From Otis tarda (lineage: Eukaryota; Chordata; Aves; Otidiformes; Otididae): a stretch of 64,000 nt of DNA. The stretch spans positions 135,438,190 to 135,502,189 of the forward strand of contig CM048553.1 in assembly GCA_026413225.1 (NCBI GenBank). Reading direction: 5' to 3'. Positions 47,781 to 60,799 of this stretch are shown here, piece by piece. Under the pieces are notes generated by a model that searched no databases, was not told where the DNA came from, and was given only the letters and a program-made list of their open reading frames with translations. Position 1 is the first letter of the stretch, and every line of letters begins with the position of its first letter. A program made the position numbers and the translations under genes.

Positions 47781-50700
47781 AATAGTCCTTTGTCATTAAG
47801 GAGTCCTAGGGTTTCTCACTTGGTCTTCAGCTGTTGTTTCAGAAAGGCATGTGTCTTCTCAAGTCCCTGTGTGACAAAACTACTACTGTTGGTGTCTCAG
47901 GTGCCCTAAGTCATCTCAGGTGGCACAGGAATAATCAGTCTTCAGCTATTGCTAGAAAATCCATTATTGATCATCCATCAAAATATGAGACACCACTGAT
48001 TAATCTGTAGGTAAACAGCCTTTCATAAGTCATCTAAGGGCAAAGGATTTTATGAACAGCTGGTCCTCCTGTGAGGATTATGTCCAGCCCTCATTTATAG
48101 TCTTAAACTTGTGAGGCTTTTCCTTCATTTTTCTGCATTCGCCTAAAATAAACCTTGCCATCTACTGCTTACTGCTAAAATCAGTTAACTGCAGTGCAAA
48201 GGTTCTGCATAGCTGCATTTCACTCCAAAACAAGTGACATATGTTGTATGTGTTACACCATGATCCAGAAATTGTAATTTAGCTTGACAAAGCTGGAAAT
48301 TCTGCCTGTGGATATTTTTTTTTTCCATTTGGGGGGAAAAATAGCATTTAAAGTCAGCTAGTAATCTATAATTTCCCTGTCATTGACAGAAATTTTCCAT
48401 AAATAACAGAGAGGTAAGGCACTTAACATAAGTACAATAAAAGTGCCTGGAAATGACAATGTAATAAAGAAATCTATTCTCCGAACCAAACAAGAACCCA
48501 CAAAATATTCAGAGTGGTTTTTAATTATGTCGTATTTTCATAACCGTGTTGAATTGACATATTTCTAATATAGATTCTTGCCTTACTACTAAGCCCCTAG
48601 ATTCTTGTTTAACAGCAATTTTTAGTAGTTAAATAAAATCTTAAGTGTTTCACTGCCTAAATTAGGCACTTGCATATGAATGCTGGAGTCTAGGCTTTGC
48701 TATCATTTACATTAATTTGTACTGCTTAACATTTTCATTTTAAAATAATCACAAAGGAAAAAAAAAACCACGTCCCACCATCCACTCCTGCACTGATAAC
48801 TACCTCTGCAGCAGCTTGCTCTCTCATTGAGCCCCATGGACTCCCCAGTGCCTTGGCAGAGTGCATTTGGTTATGGTGCAGGCAACCTCCTTAACATCCA
48901 GTCCAAAGAGACAGTGTTTATCCGCTCTGCTCTAGCTCCTACAACCATCAGTCCCAGGGGCTGTGGAAAACTCAGTTAATCCATTTGTGCCATTTACAGT
49001 TCAAATCAATGAGCCAGCGCTGAATTTCTTTCTGCAGTTTCCCATCCCACTCAGTGCACTCTCTCCTTCTCAGTTCCTCCCCACGAGTTGCTCCGGGGTT
49101 TTGCTCTCGGCAGCAAGTGACACACAGCTGACAGCAATGCTTTCGCTCAGCTTTTCTGCTCCCAGGCGTTTCAGCCCCTCAGCACACTTCTAAGCCAGCC
49201 TCTGAGCTCCCAGGAGACATGTTTGGCCTCACTGTCTACCCTTGGCTTTCTGTAGATCTCAGCCCTTTCTTCTGGATGTACAAATACTTTTCATGGGAGA
49301 GTACTCCTTGGCATCTGCCAGCTCTATTCTTCTCACAACCTGTTCTTGCATGATTTAGGGCTATAATCCCACTCCAATAAGCTAAAGTTGACATTATTTA
49401 CTGTTGCCAGTACTGCAACAGCTGTAGCACAGAAAAGAACCTGATGGGAATTACTATGAACCTCCCAGCTAAACATGACTACTTCCTTACCTGCGGTTTA
49501 CTTGCCTTCTTGTCAGGAGTCTGAGCTTTCAGACATGGGAGAACAAGGAAAGACTTCAGAAGAGAATCCACAGCACTCCTATGTGCAGCAAGCTGACAAC
49601 TCTTCTACTTGTCTTTTCTCTGTAATTTGTCTCTTTGCAAGGCAAATTCTTTGTGACAAAGAAGGATTTTCTTTGTGAGCTTGTAAGGAGTCATTCAACA
49701 CAGAAAGTATTCTGAATAATAAAGAAAACAGATTCAAATAATTGAAAATCACTGCTCTCCAGATTATAAGGAGCTTGGTTGTAATAACACCTTCCTAGCA
49801 GTGTTGGTATAGAACCTGGCTAGGCAGGAGAAGAGTCTCCAGATATAAGAGGCTGAGAACCTCTGCTCCAAACAAAACAAATCTATCTATAGCAAGCATA
49901 TCACTACTTCCTCAGAGCAAGTCAAAGAACTTTCAAAGAACTAAAAACTTATAATCTCCTTTTTCATGATCTCTGCCCTTATTTCTCTGCCTTTCACAGC
50001 TATTTGAAGATCATAACTGGATTTAAAAATATGTATATACATAAAAGTCTTCTTTTCTCAACTGACCTAGACCAGCCCTTTCAAGCACAGGACCTGGGTG
50101 TTAGCTTTGGAGGCCAGTCTTTTCTCCAGGAAGAATGGCCTAGTGGACCTGCTGAAAAAGCAGAGTGGGCTGTAGAAATTTCAAACTCATACAAAGGGAC
50201 TGGGTTTGGGAGAGAATCACAGGACTTATCTTCCTTTGCTCCTAGGACTTTGCTTTGAGCTTTTTCAGGTCATTGGCAATAGAAAGTTGCTCACTTCTCA
50301 TGGCTCTGTAGTGACTCACATGGTGGTCTGTTTGTTCCACTTATCATGGGCTGATAATCATATTGCAAATTCATAATTACCAGTAATTAAATTAAAGTCT
50401 CAGATGTCATACTTAAGGCTGACATGCCTGGTGAGTGAGGTCTCTGTACATTACCCTGCTATGTCAAGATTACACCGTGCTGTTGTCCCTGATGCATAGA
50501 CAGAACTCACTAGGACTGGTAATCAACACATTTCACAGGCCCTATCTGCCCACACAATTTCTCTTTAATCCCTTATTGCAGGACTGACAGACTTAATAGT
50601 TGCTTTTAAAAATGGAGAGAACATGTAGAAAGACCTATTTTCTAGTGTGCATTATATAGAAAAATATCTGTGTCAGCTGGCAGGCAAGCTTTCCTTTCAA

Positions 50701-53700
50701 AAATACAGCTTTGCAAGCTAAAACCCAACTGGGATGAAAGGCAACTTTACATAAAGGCAGCGCTGCTCTGCCTGTCATTCTCTCCACTCAGTGCAGCGAA
50801 GGGTTGCTCACCACCTCATATAGACCTGCCAGAAAGAAAGTAAGAAAGAAAGATGGAAAGAGAAGGTGTTCACAAGCATTACCTGGTGCTAAAGAAAGTT
50901 GCTCAGGAAAATACCTGTGCTTTGAGTCATAAGAATGACAATCAGCAAGATTTGTAACTGTTGTGGGGTTTAGTGGGTGGTGCATCCCATTGAGGGCTCT
51001 GGAAGAACAGGTCCTGCAGAGGTTATGTGCATGGCTGCTCAGACATCAAAACATGGGCACTCCTCGTGCTCCATTGTTTGACAACTTGCAAAAGTTGGGC
51101 TCTGTCAGCTCTTTGGCCTCTGGATAGGTTTGCAGCATTCAAGCTCAGCTCAAATATGAAAAAGGTCCTCTTACTTGCAAATTTTAATTTTCTTTTCCTT
51201 TCTTTCTTTCTCAGTAGCCCAGCTGCTGGAATTCATTTATTTGATAATTATTTTATATGATGTGTTAAACAATTTAAGGAATTAATTTAATTTGCTCTCC
51301 ATCATTTAAATTTAAATTTAAAAAGCTTATGGTCATTTTAGCCCAGAAGGACTGTTACTTTATCTACTCCTTGCAAGTGTATATTTTCATTGTTTTTCCA
51401 TTTAGAGTCCTCCATTTGAAGTGTTTGATCTCTGTTTTTTTCAAGCAAAGGCTTGAATATTCACCATGGAGGATTTGTCCTAGTTTGTTTAAGACTGGGA
51501 AATTTAACATGAAGGCATCCATCATCAGAAGCTATTTGATGAATAAAAAAAAATGTACATTTAAGTCAATAATCAGGTTTAAATCAAGCTCCAGTCAGTG
51601 AGAGGAGAACAATGTTCTATCAGTAAATGTAGCACAGAGGGGTTTGCTGTTCTCTGTTTTTTTCCTAAATATTTTCAGCTCCGAGGTAAAGCTTTACATA
51701 AACCTTGTGAGGAAAAAACCTCTGAAAGATCTGAATTTCTATCCTGTTAAGCACAGAAAGCTCTAATGACTCACAGCAAAACTTTTCCAAACTTATCTGA
51801 ACATGTCTGATGTGGGATTTGGGTTGGGACTGCATAGGCACAAGTGCGTTCAAAGCATATCCTGGAGTTTCTGTCTGGAATCTACACGGAAGGATCTTAG
51901 AGCAACTTTCCTTGGGGCTGCCTAGGGTTCCATCAGGCAGAAACAAGCATGTAGATTTGCAAACATTAAAAAAAAAACAAAAACAAAACAAACCCATAAA
52001 AAAACGAAACCAAAAGCCAAACCACTTCAAACACTTAGTGTTTTGGGATTTGGCTCATTTGTATTTCTAGTTAAGAACTGTAAAAATATCGGAGCATGCA
52101 GCTTCCAGCTCAGTTGCAAAACCTGCCCATGATGCAGTGGCAAAGAGGTTGGAGGGTTTTGACCCCGTTTGTTGACACTTTGGCTGCTCCCCCCGGGGAA
52201 GTGAAGTTTCAGTGCCGCCTCGTGACTTCCTCCTCCTCAGAGAAGGGTCATCCCAGCAAGACACAGTGCCACTGCTACCTTGTGATTGCTCTGCGGTAGT
52301 GAACAACTGTTCTGCTTTTTTTTTTTTTTTTAATATCATAAACCTAGAGCTCTGGAAATGAGTTTGTAAGTAGAGATAGTGCCGGGATGTGATGAACAGC
52401 TATGGCACAGTCAATTTGCAGCTCACTGCAGTGCACCTTGTGCCCCTGGATGGGTTTAGGCAGCTGTCCCTGGGAAGCTGGCTCTGAGACAGCCAGGGGA
52501 AGTGCAAGTGTTTGTCCTCGGCCTTCGCTTCTGCTCTCCAGGTACAGCCCCTTCCCTGGGGCTGCCAGCAGGCCCCTCCATTCACCCAGGACTTATCTTT
52601 CTGCTAAGAACGGGCACCTGCAAAGGCCACGGGAGGAGGGGGAGGCACAGCCAGCCACCTCTTGCACTAAAATGTAGGAGATTGTCTTGCATGATCACAC
52701 TGAAGTGTCCGAACGCAGCCACAGTCCTAGTGATGAATGGCGACAGGCAGCCAGAGCATCCACCCACTGTGCACACCTTAGACATAGTCAAAATTACAGA
52801 GCCATACTTGGCTTTCCAGAGTCTCCTCTCGGATCCCGTTAATCTTCCCTGTTTAGCTGAAAGTAGGATGGCTCACACTACCTCCCACAGGCCCTGCAAG
52901 CCTGGGATCGCCTAGGGTAGGAGAGCTCCACCTTGGCACACTCTGCTGGGAATGGGGAGGAAGAGGGACACAGACATTGAGTTTTAACCTTTGAGGAGTA
53001 GCACATGTAAACCAGATTAAAGATCTGCTTTAGTCCTCTAAACCTTTCATTTCCTAAATTGGATCAGAACGAAGAGTTCTGAGTGTTTAAAACTGTGTGA
53101 GGCTTCGCCATACTTGGTTTCTACTTCTCTGTAGTACCTGCTCCAGGTACCGGAGGCAACACAAACTACTCAGACTCCCAGTACAAATCCAGGAAATATT
53201 GAATACTTCAGGAAAAAAAAACCCAGACATGATGTTATTCAGGCTAAACTGAACTTGCTAAGTGTTGAACTATTTGTGTCTGTGGTGTCATTATGTGTAT
53301 TATAACCTGCCTTTTTTAAATGAACATGAAACACTGTCACTCTTTGGCAATGTCTGCTGGGAATATGAGTTTGAGAAAAGCTGCTGCCACAAGCATTTTT
53401 AGGAATTTAATTGCCTGCTGTGGCAGCCAATCCAAAGTCTTGATTTAATTTCTTGTATTTTCTTAAAGTTATAATTAGCTTTAAATTTGTAATGAAGACT
53501 TGCAAAGCTGAGGTAAGCAAGTCGTTTGCACCCAGGACCAGAGTTTTGCTAGGTATCCCATCCCAAATCCTCCCTAGGATCTTTCCTATACAATGACTTA
53601 CTGTAATTTTTCCTGTGATAAAAATAAATTTTTGAAATGTGTTTCAAAATTAATAAATTAGTCACTAAAACCTCTAGGTTTTCCTTTCCCATTTGCTATT

Positions 53701-56700
53701 TAACAGAGCCCTTCTAACATCCAATGCAGATACAGATTGATTTTAAAATCTCTCCTTCATCTCCCTTCCTAATCATCAGCATCTGTAACATGCCCATCTG
53801 CCCCCAAACCCTGCACATACACTGTGTTTTGGAGCTGTGAATTTCTGTACAACTAATTTCCTGCAAACTCAGTCAGACTCTAGGACATGAAACTTGTTTA
53901 AAACAGAAGTGGACATGTTTTATGTCAATATGTTTACACATCAAACAAAACTGAAATGTTACCTTACTTGGGAAAATATATTCCAACTCAATTTACCAAG
54001 GAAATGTCATAGGTAAATATCACAGCACAGTCTCTACACAAATGTACCTTTTTCCTTCAGTGACATGTTTGAGATTTAGCATTCTTTTGGGAAATGGTAT
54101 TTCTGGACATGCATGGCATCTAGAAATGATGTATCTTGCCAAAGAATAATAATTTATTTCTGTTATTCAGCTATGCATTTCTTTTGCAATGAGAGGCACA
54201 ATAGAATGGTCTTCTCTGTGGTACCATCAGAGGAAAAAAAATCAGTTTGCACAGTTTACCATGACTGTTAAAAAAGTACCTGATAAATAAGTATAACAAA
54301 GAGCCATGTAATGATATTAACAACACAAAATGTAATTGAAGAGATTAAAAAAAGGCATTTTTTAATGCTTTTTTTTTCTGGTTTTGGTGTCTTTTTGTTG
54401 TTTGGTTGCTTTGCCAACATTTTAAGATGCTACCTTTATCAGAGATCTTTCTCCAGGTAAGATTAAGGAACCCTTTCTGCCACCCTGATCACAGTAATTT
54501 CTGCCCCTGTAGGCATCTTGAAAACATGTGGTACAATTATTCATGGAGTTCCAGGGTGAAAAATAGGAATAAAAAAATCAAAACTTTTCTGACTTGTCTT
54601 TGTGGTAACCCTGCCGCTTCTAAATGCTGTGAGTGAGGAATCTTGTTTTATATCATATCTTGGCATTATGAAAGAGAGGAGGCTGAGAAGAACAATGTCT
54701 TGGGACTTACTTTCTTCTGTCAGTTCATGTCACAACATTACATTTATTTTAATGAGGGGGTGTTTCATTTCATGTCTGCTTATGATAACTCGATTAAAAC
54801 AAATGGAAAAAGACATGAAAGCCAGTAAATTCAAAAGCATTAGACATTTTTATAGCTAATGAGACCACTTTATTAAATTAGAAAACATAATGTATTAAAT
54901 CAGAAAAGATAAGCACAGTTGCTTTTTAAAATATAAAATAAAATAAAAAAAACCTTCAATAATCAGTTATAAACCAAGCCATGCTGGTTAAAGGTCAATA
55001 GACATGTTCATTCCTCCTCAGAGCTTTCCTGAAGAATTTCCTCCGAAGTTTCTGTTGCTGGTTTCTAGCAGAGAAGACACATAAACTCAAACAGGCCAAT
55101 AACATGCTCTAGGATCGTAGCTTCAGTGTTTCCTTGTGAGAATGGCATGAAGAAATTTCAATACACAAGCTATATTGTTAAGGAAAAATACACTTTTAGC
55201 TGTTGAACAATACAGTCCTGGAGTTTACCCTCTCATCCAAACAGTGTGGACAGCTGTTGTCTGAGCAGGGAGTACTGTCTGATGTCGTGCAGTGTGTGTT
55301 ATATTCTGTCATGTCCCTACAGTGTTCACAATTCCTGACTTAAAATGTTTCCTTCCATCCTCCTGTAGCAGGAACTGAAGGGAAAGATAGTTGCCCGTCT
55401 TTTAACCCCCCAAAAAACTAAAAGAGGTCACAGAAATGCCTTTGCTTCCATCTGACAGAAGGGAAAGAGCCATCTGTTTCCTTGGGACTGTATTTATTCC
55501 CAGATAAGAAGTATCAAAGAATAGCTTTTTTTTTTTTCTTTTGTTAGACTATATAACAAAGTGAAAAAAAAAGAACAAAAGCATAAGGAATAGGACATTG
55601 CTCCAGGTTAGCCTTTGTACTGAATTTAGATGATAAAAAAATTAACTCACAATTTGCTGTGGGACAAACTAATGCTACATAACTATTTTAAACTAAATAC
55701 CATCTTGGCCATCATTCTTATGGCTTGATGTGATACATTGCAAACTACAGCTGGTTGTACCATTGAAAAAAAGATACTGCTTTGAATTCAGATAAAGGAT
55801 GGAGAAAAATAATTTCCACTCAATCTTCTATCAGCTTTTGCTTCATTCCATATTTCATAATTCATTTTCCCCTCAGCAATATTATTTTCTTCATAGGCAA
55901 GGCAATTCACTCTTCACCTGTGTAAATAAAGTTGCATGTGTATTTATTCACTCATGAGATTTTTATATCACTAAATGAGCTATTCAACACATTTCAAACA
56001 ATGCAATTAACATCCTTTCATTATTAAAACTAATTTAAATTTATATTTGCTTTATATGTCTGCCACCTGTATGCCATTTGTTTACAGAAAAACTGTGAGG
56101 GGTTTCAGTATAAACAAGACATGTGACTCTAGTATTTCATTCTTCACTTTCATCTCGCTCCTTGATAATTTTGCATTGAAGAGCTAATAGCATTTCTTCA
56201 TCACGAATTCAAATACCACATAATTTTCTTTCCATGTAATCACATTGTTTATTCTTTTTTTTGAATAAATATTTACATTATATGTCTTTTAATCTGTCAA
56301 ATCATTCTTCTGTTATACAGCTAACTTCTGTAAACTGTCAGCTGTATGTATTTCTAGAAGAGTATGGACCATCGTGTGACAGCTATCTGTCTCTAGCTAT
56401 CTCTTTTATAACCACCTGAAGAGAACTAGATGCATAGGTGTATCATAGGCAGAGATACACATGCTGCCCAGCTCTGTTGTTAAGACAGTTAGCACTGTCA
56501 TCTGCATTTGTCCTCTAGTTAATCTCCCTAACTCTTGTTCCAAGTCTCAAACCAGATCCAAAGACTTTGCATTAAGCTAAGAAAAAAACCCAACCTTTTC
56601 TTCCAGGCACAGAGTTTCCACTCAACACAGCACTGCCCACATGGTCTTATTGTAATGTCTGGAATAAGTACAATTCACTCACAGAGAAAAATTTTCTACA

Positions 56701-59217
56701 TATAAGAAAGTCATGACTATAGTCTGAGATTTTCTGTTCTTGGAAATCTAGACAGAGGTCAGTGGCCTGGAGTCCACTCCACTTAATTCAAAGTAATTTG
56801 TACAGTAGGTCCTGCCAAAGTTTTTTTTTGGGCTGCGTCATGATTTCATAAATTCTTCTATACTTCCTATTTTCTAAAAAAAAGACAGCAAGGGTCTTCG
56901 CATAACTAACAGCCATGGTATAGCTGAATAAGGCAGAGGGGACATCCTGGTCTTTGCCACTTATCCAGCAATAAAACTGAGCAGTGTGAGGAGATCATGG
57001 TTCACAGAGCCATAGTGTACTTTCTGCTCTGTATAGACTTCCAAGAGCCTTGATTTCTCCAGCAGTAAACATGGGAACAGAAATAGTCACCAGTTGTTTC
57101 AGAGTGTGAAGCAATTATCAGGTGTTCACGCTCAAGTGCAACACTGGCTGCACGATTTGCCTCCATGTTACTCTGCAGTGCAGGAGGGTCGACAAATCAC
57201 CCTCCCTCAATCTATTTCATTGATTTTAGCTGCACACACTCCATTTTGGTAGCTACATCACAGCTTGAGATAGAGAACTCTACAGCACTGCTTGCTGCAA
57301 GGCGTAGGACAAATGGAGGTCGGTGCTGCCAAAGAATGAACATTTTATTTGTATTTCAGAATAGCTAATGCACTGTCTCAAGGAAACTTCCAGTTGCTCC
57401 ATTCATGCTGTTTTACTCTTAGGAAGGATTCAGCTGCAACTCGAATGTTAAAATTGCACAGATGCATTTAGGTTTAATTCATTGATAAAATAAATCTTTC
57501 GTGGGAGCATTTTCTTTGAAGTTTCCTTTGATTTCTACACTTGAGTTTCCAGTAACTGTGCAGACTCTGTCAAGATATACATTTTAGTAAAAAATATCCA
57601 AACTAATAAGTGTGTCATGTTTTGTTCTTGCTACGTGACCTCTATGGCTCTCACAGGCACATTAGTTCGTCTAAATTTTATTTGGAGGAAGTAAAAATAG
57701 ATCTAGTCTTTCATCAGACTTCCTAGGCATGAATCAGTGCAGGGCCTCCTCCAAAGTCTAGTCAAGATGACATACAAGATCCACGGTATATGTCACCGCA
57801 GTCTGCAGAGACACGGAAATAACAGCTTTGGTAGAAAGCCAAAACAGCTACTCACAAAGCAAAACCCGCCTATTTATAATTTCATTCTTTTCTTACATAT
57901 TTTATTCAACCTCCATCTTTCACCAGGTCTTGTGATTCCCAAACCTATTAACTGACTACACTTGTACAATGGATTCTTCTGTAAAATAAAGTGTTTGGAG
58001 TGTTTTAGTCTTTTCTAACAAGGAAGCACAGGAACAAGATGTACAATAACTGTCTGAGTCACCAGACAGTACAAATGCTGCCTCCAGAAAGCACAACTGC
58101 TTTATCATCCAGACAGCACCTGTGATTTGGGACACCACACAACTTAGGGACAATTTTCTCGAGGTAACATTCAAGACACTTAGATTTCAAATAAGAAATA
58201 TGTTGCTTGCATATTCATTTCCTTCCTAGCAGACCACCATTAGGAGATGTCTCTTCCATGTATTGCTCTGAAGGTTTGGCTTCAGTGTGCTCTGTCCCTT
58301 GTAAGTGAACTGACACATGAGTATTCACATCTCTTAATGGATGCAATCTACATCATCGATCTTACGAAATACGTTTCTAAGATTGGCTCTTGGGAGTAGA
58401 GCTTTATGGAGTGGTAAAGGCCAAGGCACAACATGGCACTCGGTGTCTGGGAGAACTGCTTAGTTCCCTGCTATCACCCATCTCCAGTCCATCCATTTAT
58501 CAGCAGCACTGGCAGGGGTTTGCCTGTTCTCTGCTTGGAAATAACACACACCTCTGGGCAACATCTGCTGGCAGCCATGCCCTCCTCACCCGAGCACTCG
58601 CAGAACAAGGCAGTGAGGAGAGCTGGCTGGGGAAGAGACCACTCTCCTCCAAATAACAGATAAAGAAGTCCTTGGGCATTGCACTGAATGGTGGGAGGTT
58701 TTTTTTTTCTTTTGTTGTTTCTTTTTTAATCTGGCAAAGAATAGTTAACAAGTGGAAATCGGCTGTGTAGCTCAGGCATGCATGGCGCATTATGGAGAGT
58801 TCAGATGCAGAAAAATCAAAAGGAGAAATGAGTCATTTACTAGGACCATTTTTAAGATGGCAGAAATACTTATTTACACTATGTAGAATGTAATCAATGG
58901 TTTAATCAGTCACAGATTTTTTTTTATGGGACTTGACCTTTGTTCTTTCCCTGCTTTTAATTTTACAGCATTCAGCTCTTTGTGAAGCAAGATGTCTTCT
59001 GTCATGTGTCAAAGTTTTTTCTCCACATCATTGTTTCCCTTAATATTTACCCGGTCAACACATCATGAAAACTTTAGATGACTATTTTCTGTTGTCTAAG
59101 TCTTTTTATCTCTGCCTGTTGCCTTCTAAGGGACCCATCAAGTACTGTAGAGTTACCAATTGCCCCTAGAAACGGTGTGTATTTCACAGTCATCTTGGGT
59201 TTTTTTGAACACGACTA
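47781..59217. other. Unique non-coding DNA
   Basis: No gene was recognised in 11.4 kb. Two patches have higher GC (about 48780-49330 and 52400-52960). The second has open frames (for example 52502-52915, plus), but they lack family resemblance and look like chance in GC-richer DNA. Simple sequence includes a GAAA-rich run near 50832-50862, an A-rich run near 51967-52000 and 16 T at 52316-52331. The patch at about 57125-57330 is another candidate conserved element. Confidence 0.5.
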
Positions 59218-59393
59218 ATCATAGAATCATAGAATAGTTTGGGTTGGAAGGGACCTTTAAAGGTCATCTAGTCCAACCCCCCTGCAAGGAACATGGACAT
59301 CTTCAACCAGATCAGGTTACTCAGGGCCCCATCCAATCTGGCCTTGAATGTTTCTGGGGACGGGGCATCTACCATGTCTCTGGAAAACCTCTT
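59218..59393 (-). mobile_element. Short CR1 3' end, minus strand
   Basis: This inverted CR1 3' end starts with two octamer-derived units (atcatagaatcatagaat), followed by gggttggaagggacc, the hairpin gacctttaaaggtc and tccaacccccctgcaagg, through to ctctggaaaacct. It is moderately diverged from the young copies (for example catggacatcttcaacc for cagggacatctccaacc). Confidence 0.93.
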
Positions 59394-60728
59394 AATTTTG
59401 TTTTTAATCCATTGCACTTTACGTAGCACAGGATTTTGCTGCTTCTTTTTTTTTTTGACACATTTTCTCTGCAGCTGAGGTTTGCTTTGGCTAATTTCAC
59501 ACAGTTACAGGTATAATAGCATGAAAGTATAGTTACTCCAGTATCTGTGGCATTGCCAACAGAACGGGCCGTGACACATTCACTTTTGATTCTCACATCA
59601 ACTAAAATGCATTTTTCACTTCTGTATGAAATTATTGCATTATTATCTCCTCTTTTATATGCCTCATAGGTATCCTTTTGAGAATGTTACTAACCCACCC
59701 ATTACAATCACTGATACCAGCAGAGGGCCTGGCATGCTTTGGGGTGGTTGGGGTTCCTTACTCCTGACCCTCTCACAGTAATTCATTTCCCTAGGTCAGG
59801 CAAGGCCCTGCTCCTTTATCACTGCTATTTGCAGATAAGTTTATAATGGTACACTGTAACAAATTTCAGGTTACCTAAGGAAGCAATATTTTAAATTTTG
59901 CTGGCTAAATTATTTTGCATGGGCAACTGAGCCATCCAAGCAGAAGGGAATAAAAAACTACAAGAAAGGGATGGGCAGAGAGTTGTGGGAAGGGAGTACC
60001 ACTGTAGCTACTCTATAAGCCATCTTTGCTTGGGAATATGAGGCTTAATTCTTCTCTTATTTTGATTCTGGGGACCTCAGATGTGCTTCTTTGTTATATC
60101 TTCATTTACTGTTGCCCTTCTTAGTCTTGGCACTGCAGTCATCTACTACCAAACTGATGTCCTATTTTGTAGTACTTCAGTAAAAGTTTGTAGGCAATTG
60201 TGGAACTGACTTTGACAATGTTAAATGTTTGGCAGCCCATAAGTGATTGTTCTGCTTTGGAAGGCATAATTAATACCGCTCCAAATGTGTGGGAGGTGTC
60301 TTACCTTCCTGAATACATTATGACATTATATTTTCATGTTCAAACTTTTATTATCATTTTCTGCCTATCAGTGTTGTTTCCATTAAGCATTTTCCACCAG
60401 ATCACAAGCAAAATAAGTCATTACCTTTTTCTGTTACTCCCAGTGTCCTTTCTAATTTTCCTCCTTCAAAATCCCTTCTTTTCACCACAGTTCACAATCT
60501 TTTCACTGTTTCTTTCCATCACATGACAATCTTCCAATGAAGTTGGGCTACATAAAATAAACAGGTAATTCAATACAGAGTTAGTTTCGTAATATCTATA
60601 AGAGTATAAATCTATACCAATCTCTGTTTACAGAGTTTTACTCTGCTTCATATTTACATTTTCACTTATTTGCCTTGCTTAGGCTTTCAGGGTCCCAGTT
60701 CTGATCTGGAAGATCAGCAATGGTAGTG
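59394..60728. other. Unique AT-rich non-coding DNA
   Basis: There is no gene. A plus-strand frame at 60200-60526 is rich in F, L, I and S because of T-rich sequence and is not credible as a protein. A run of T near 59448-59457 directly follows the CR1 fragment. Confidence 0.6.
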
Positions 60729-60799
60729 GGAAGACGGTTGGACTAGATGATCTTATAGGTCCCATCCAACCATGGGATTCTATGATTCTATGATTCTAT
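60729..60799 (+). mobile_element. CR1 3' tip, plus strand
   Basis: About 70 bp: ggttggactagatgatctta, taggtcccatccaacc and then gattctatgattctatgattctat, the CR1 3' UTR end with about three octamers. The coding part is absent. This is the shortest confident CR1 insertion in the window. Confidence 0.88.

Noticed and set aside
52502-52915. 137-codon plus-strand frame
   Set aside because: It has no recognisable family and overlaps other frames in GC-richer DNA where stops are rare.
59369-59596. 75-codon minus-strand frame reaching into the CR1 at 59218
   Set aside because: It joins unique DNA to the LINE end out of the ORF2 frame and is not a gene.
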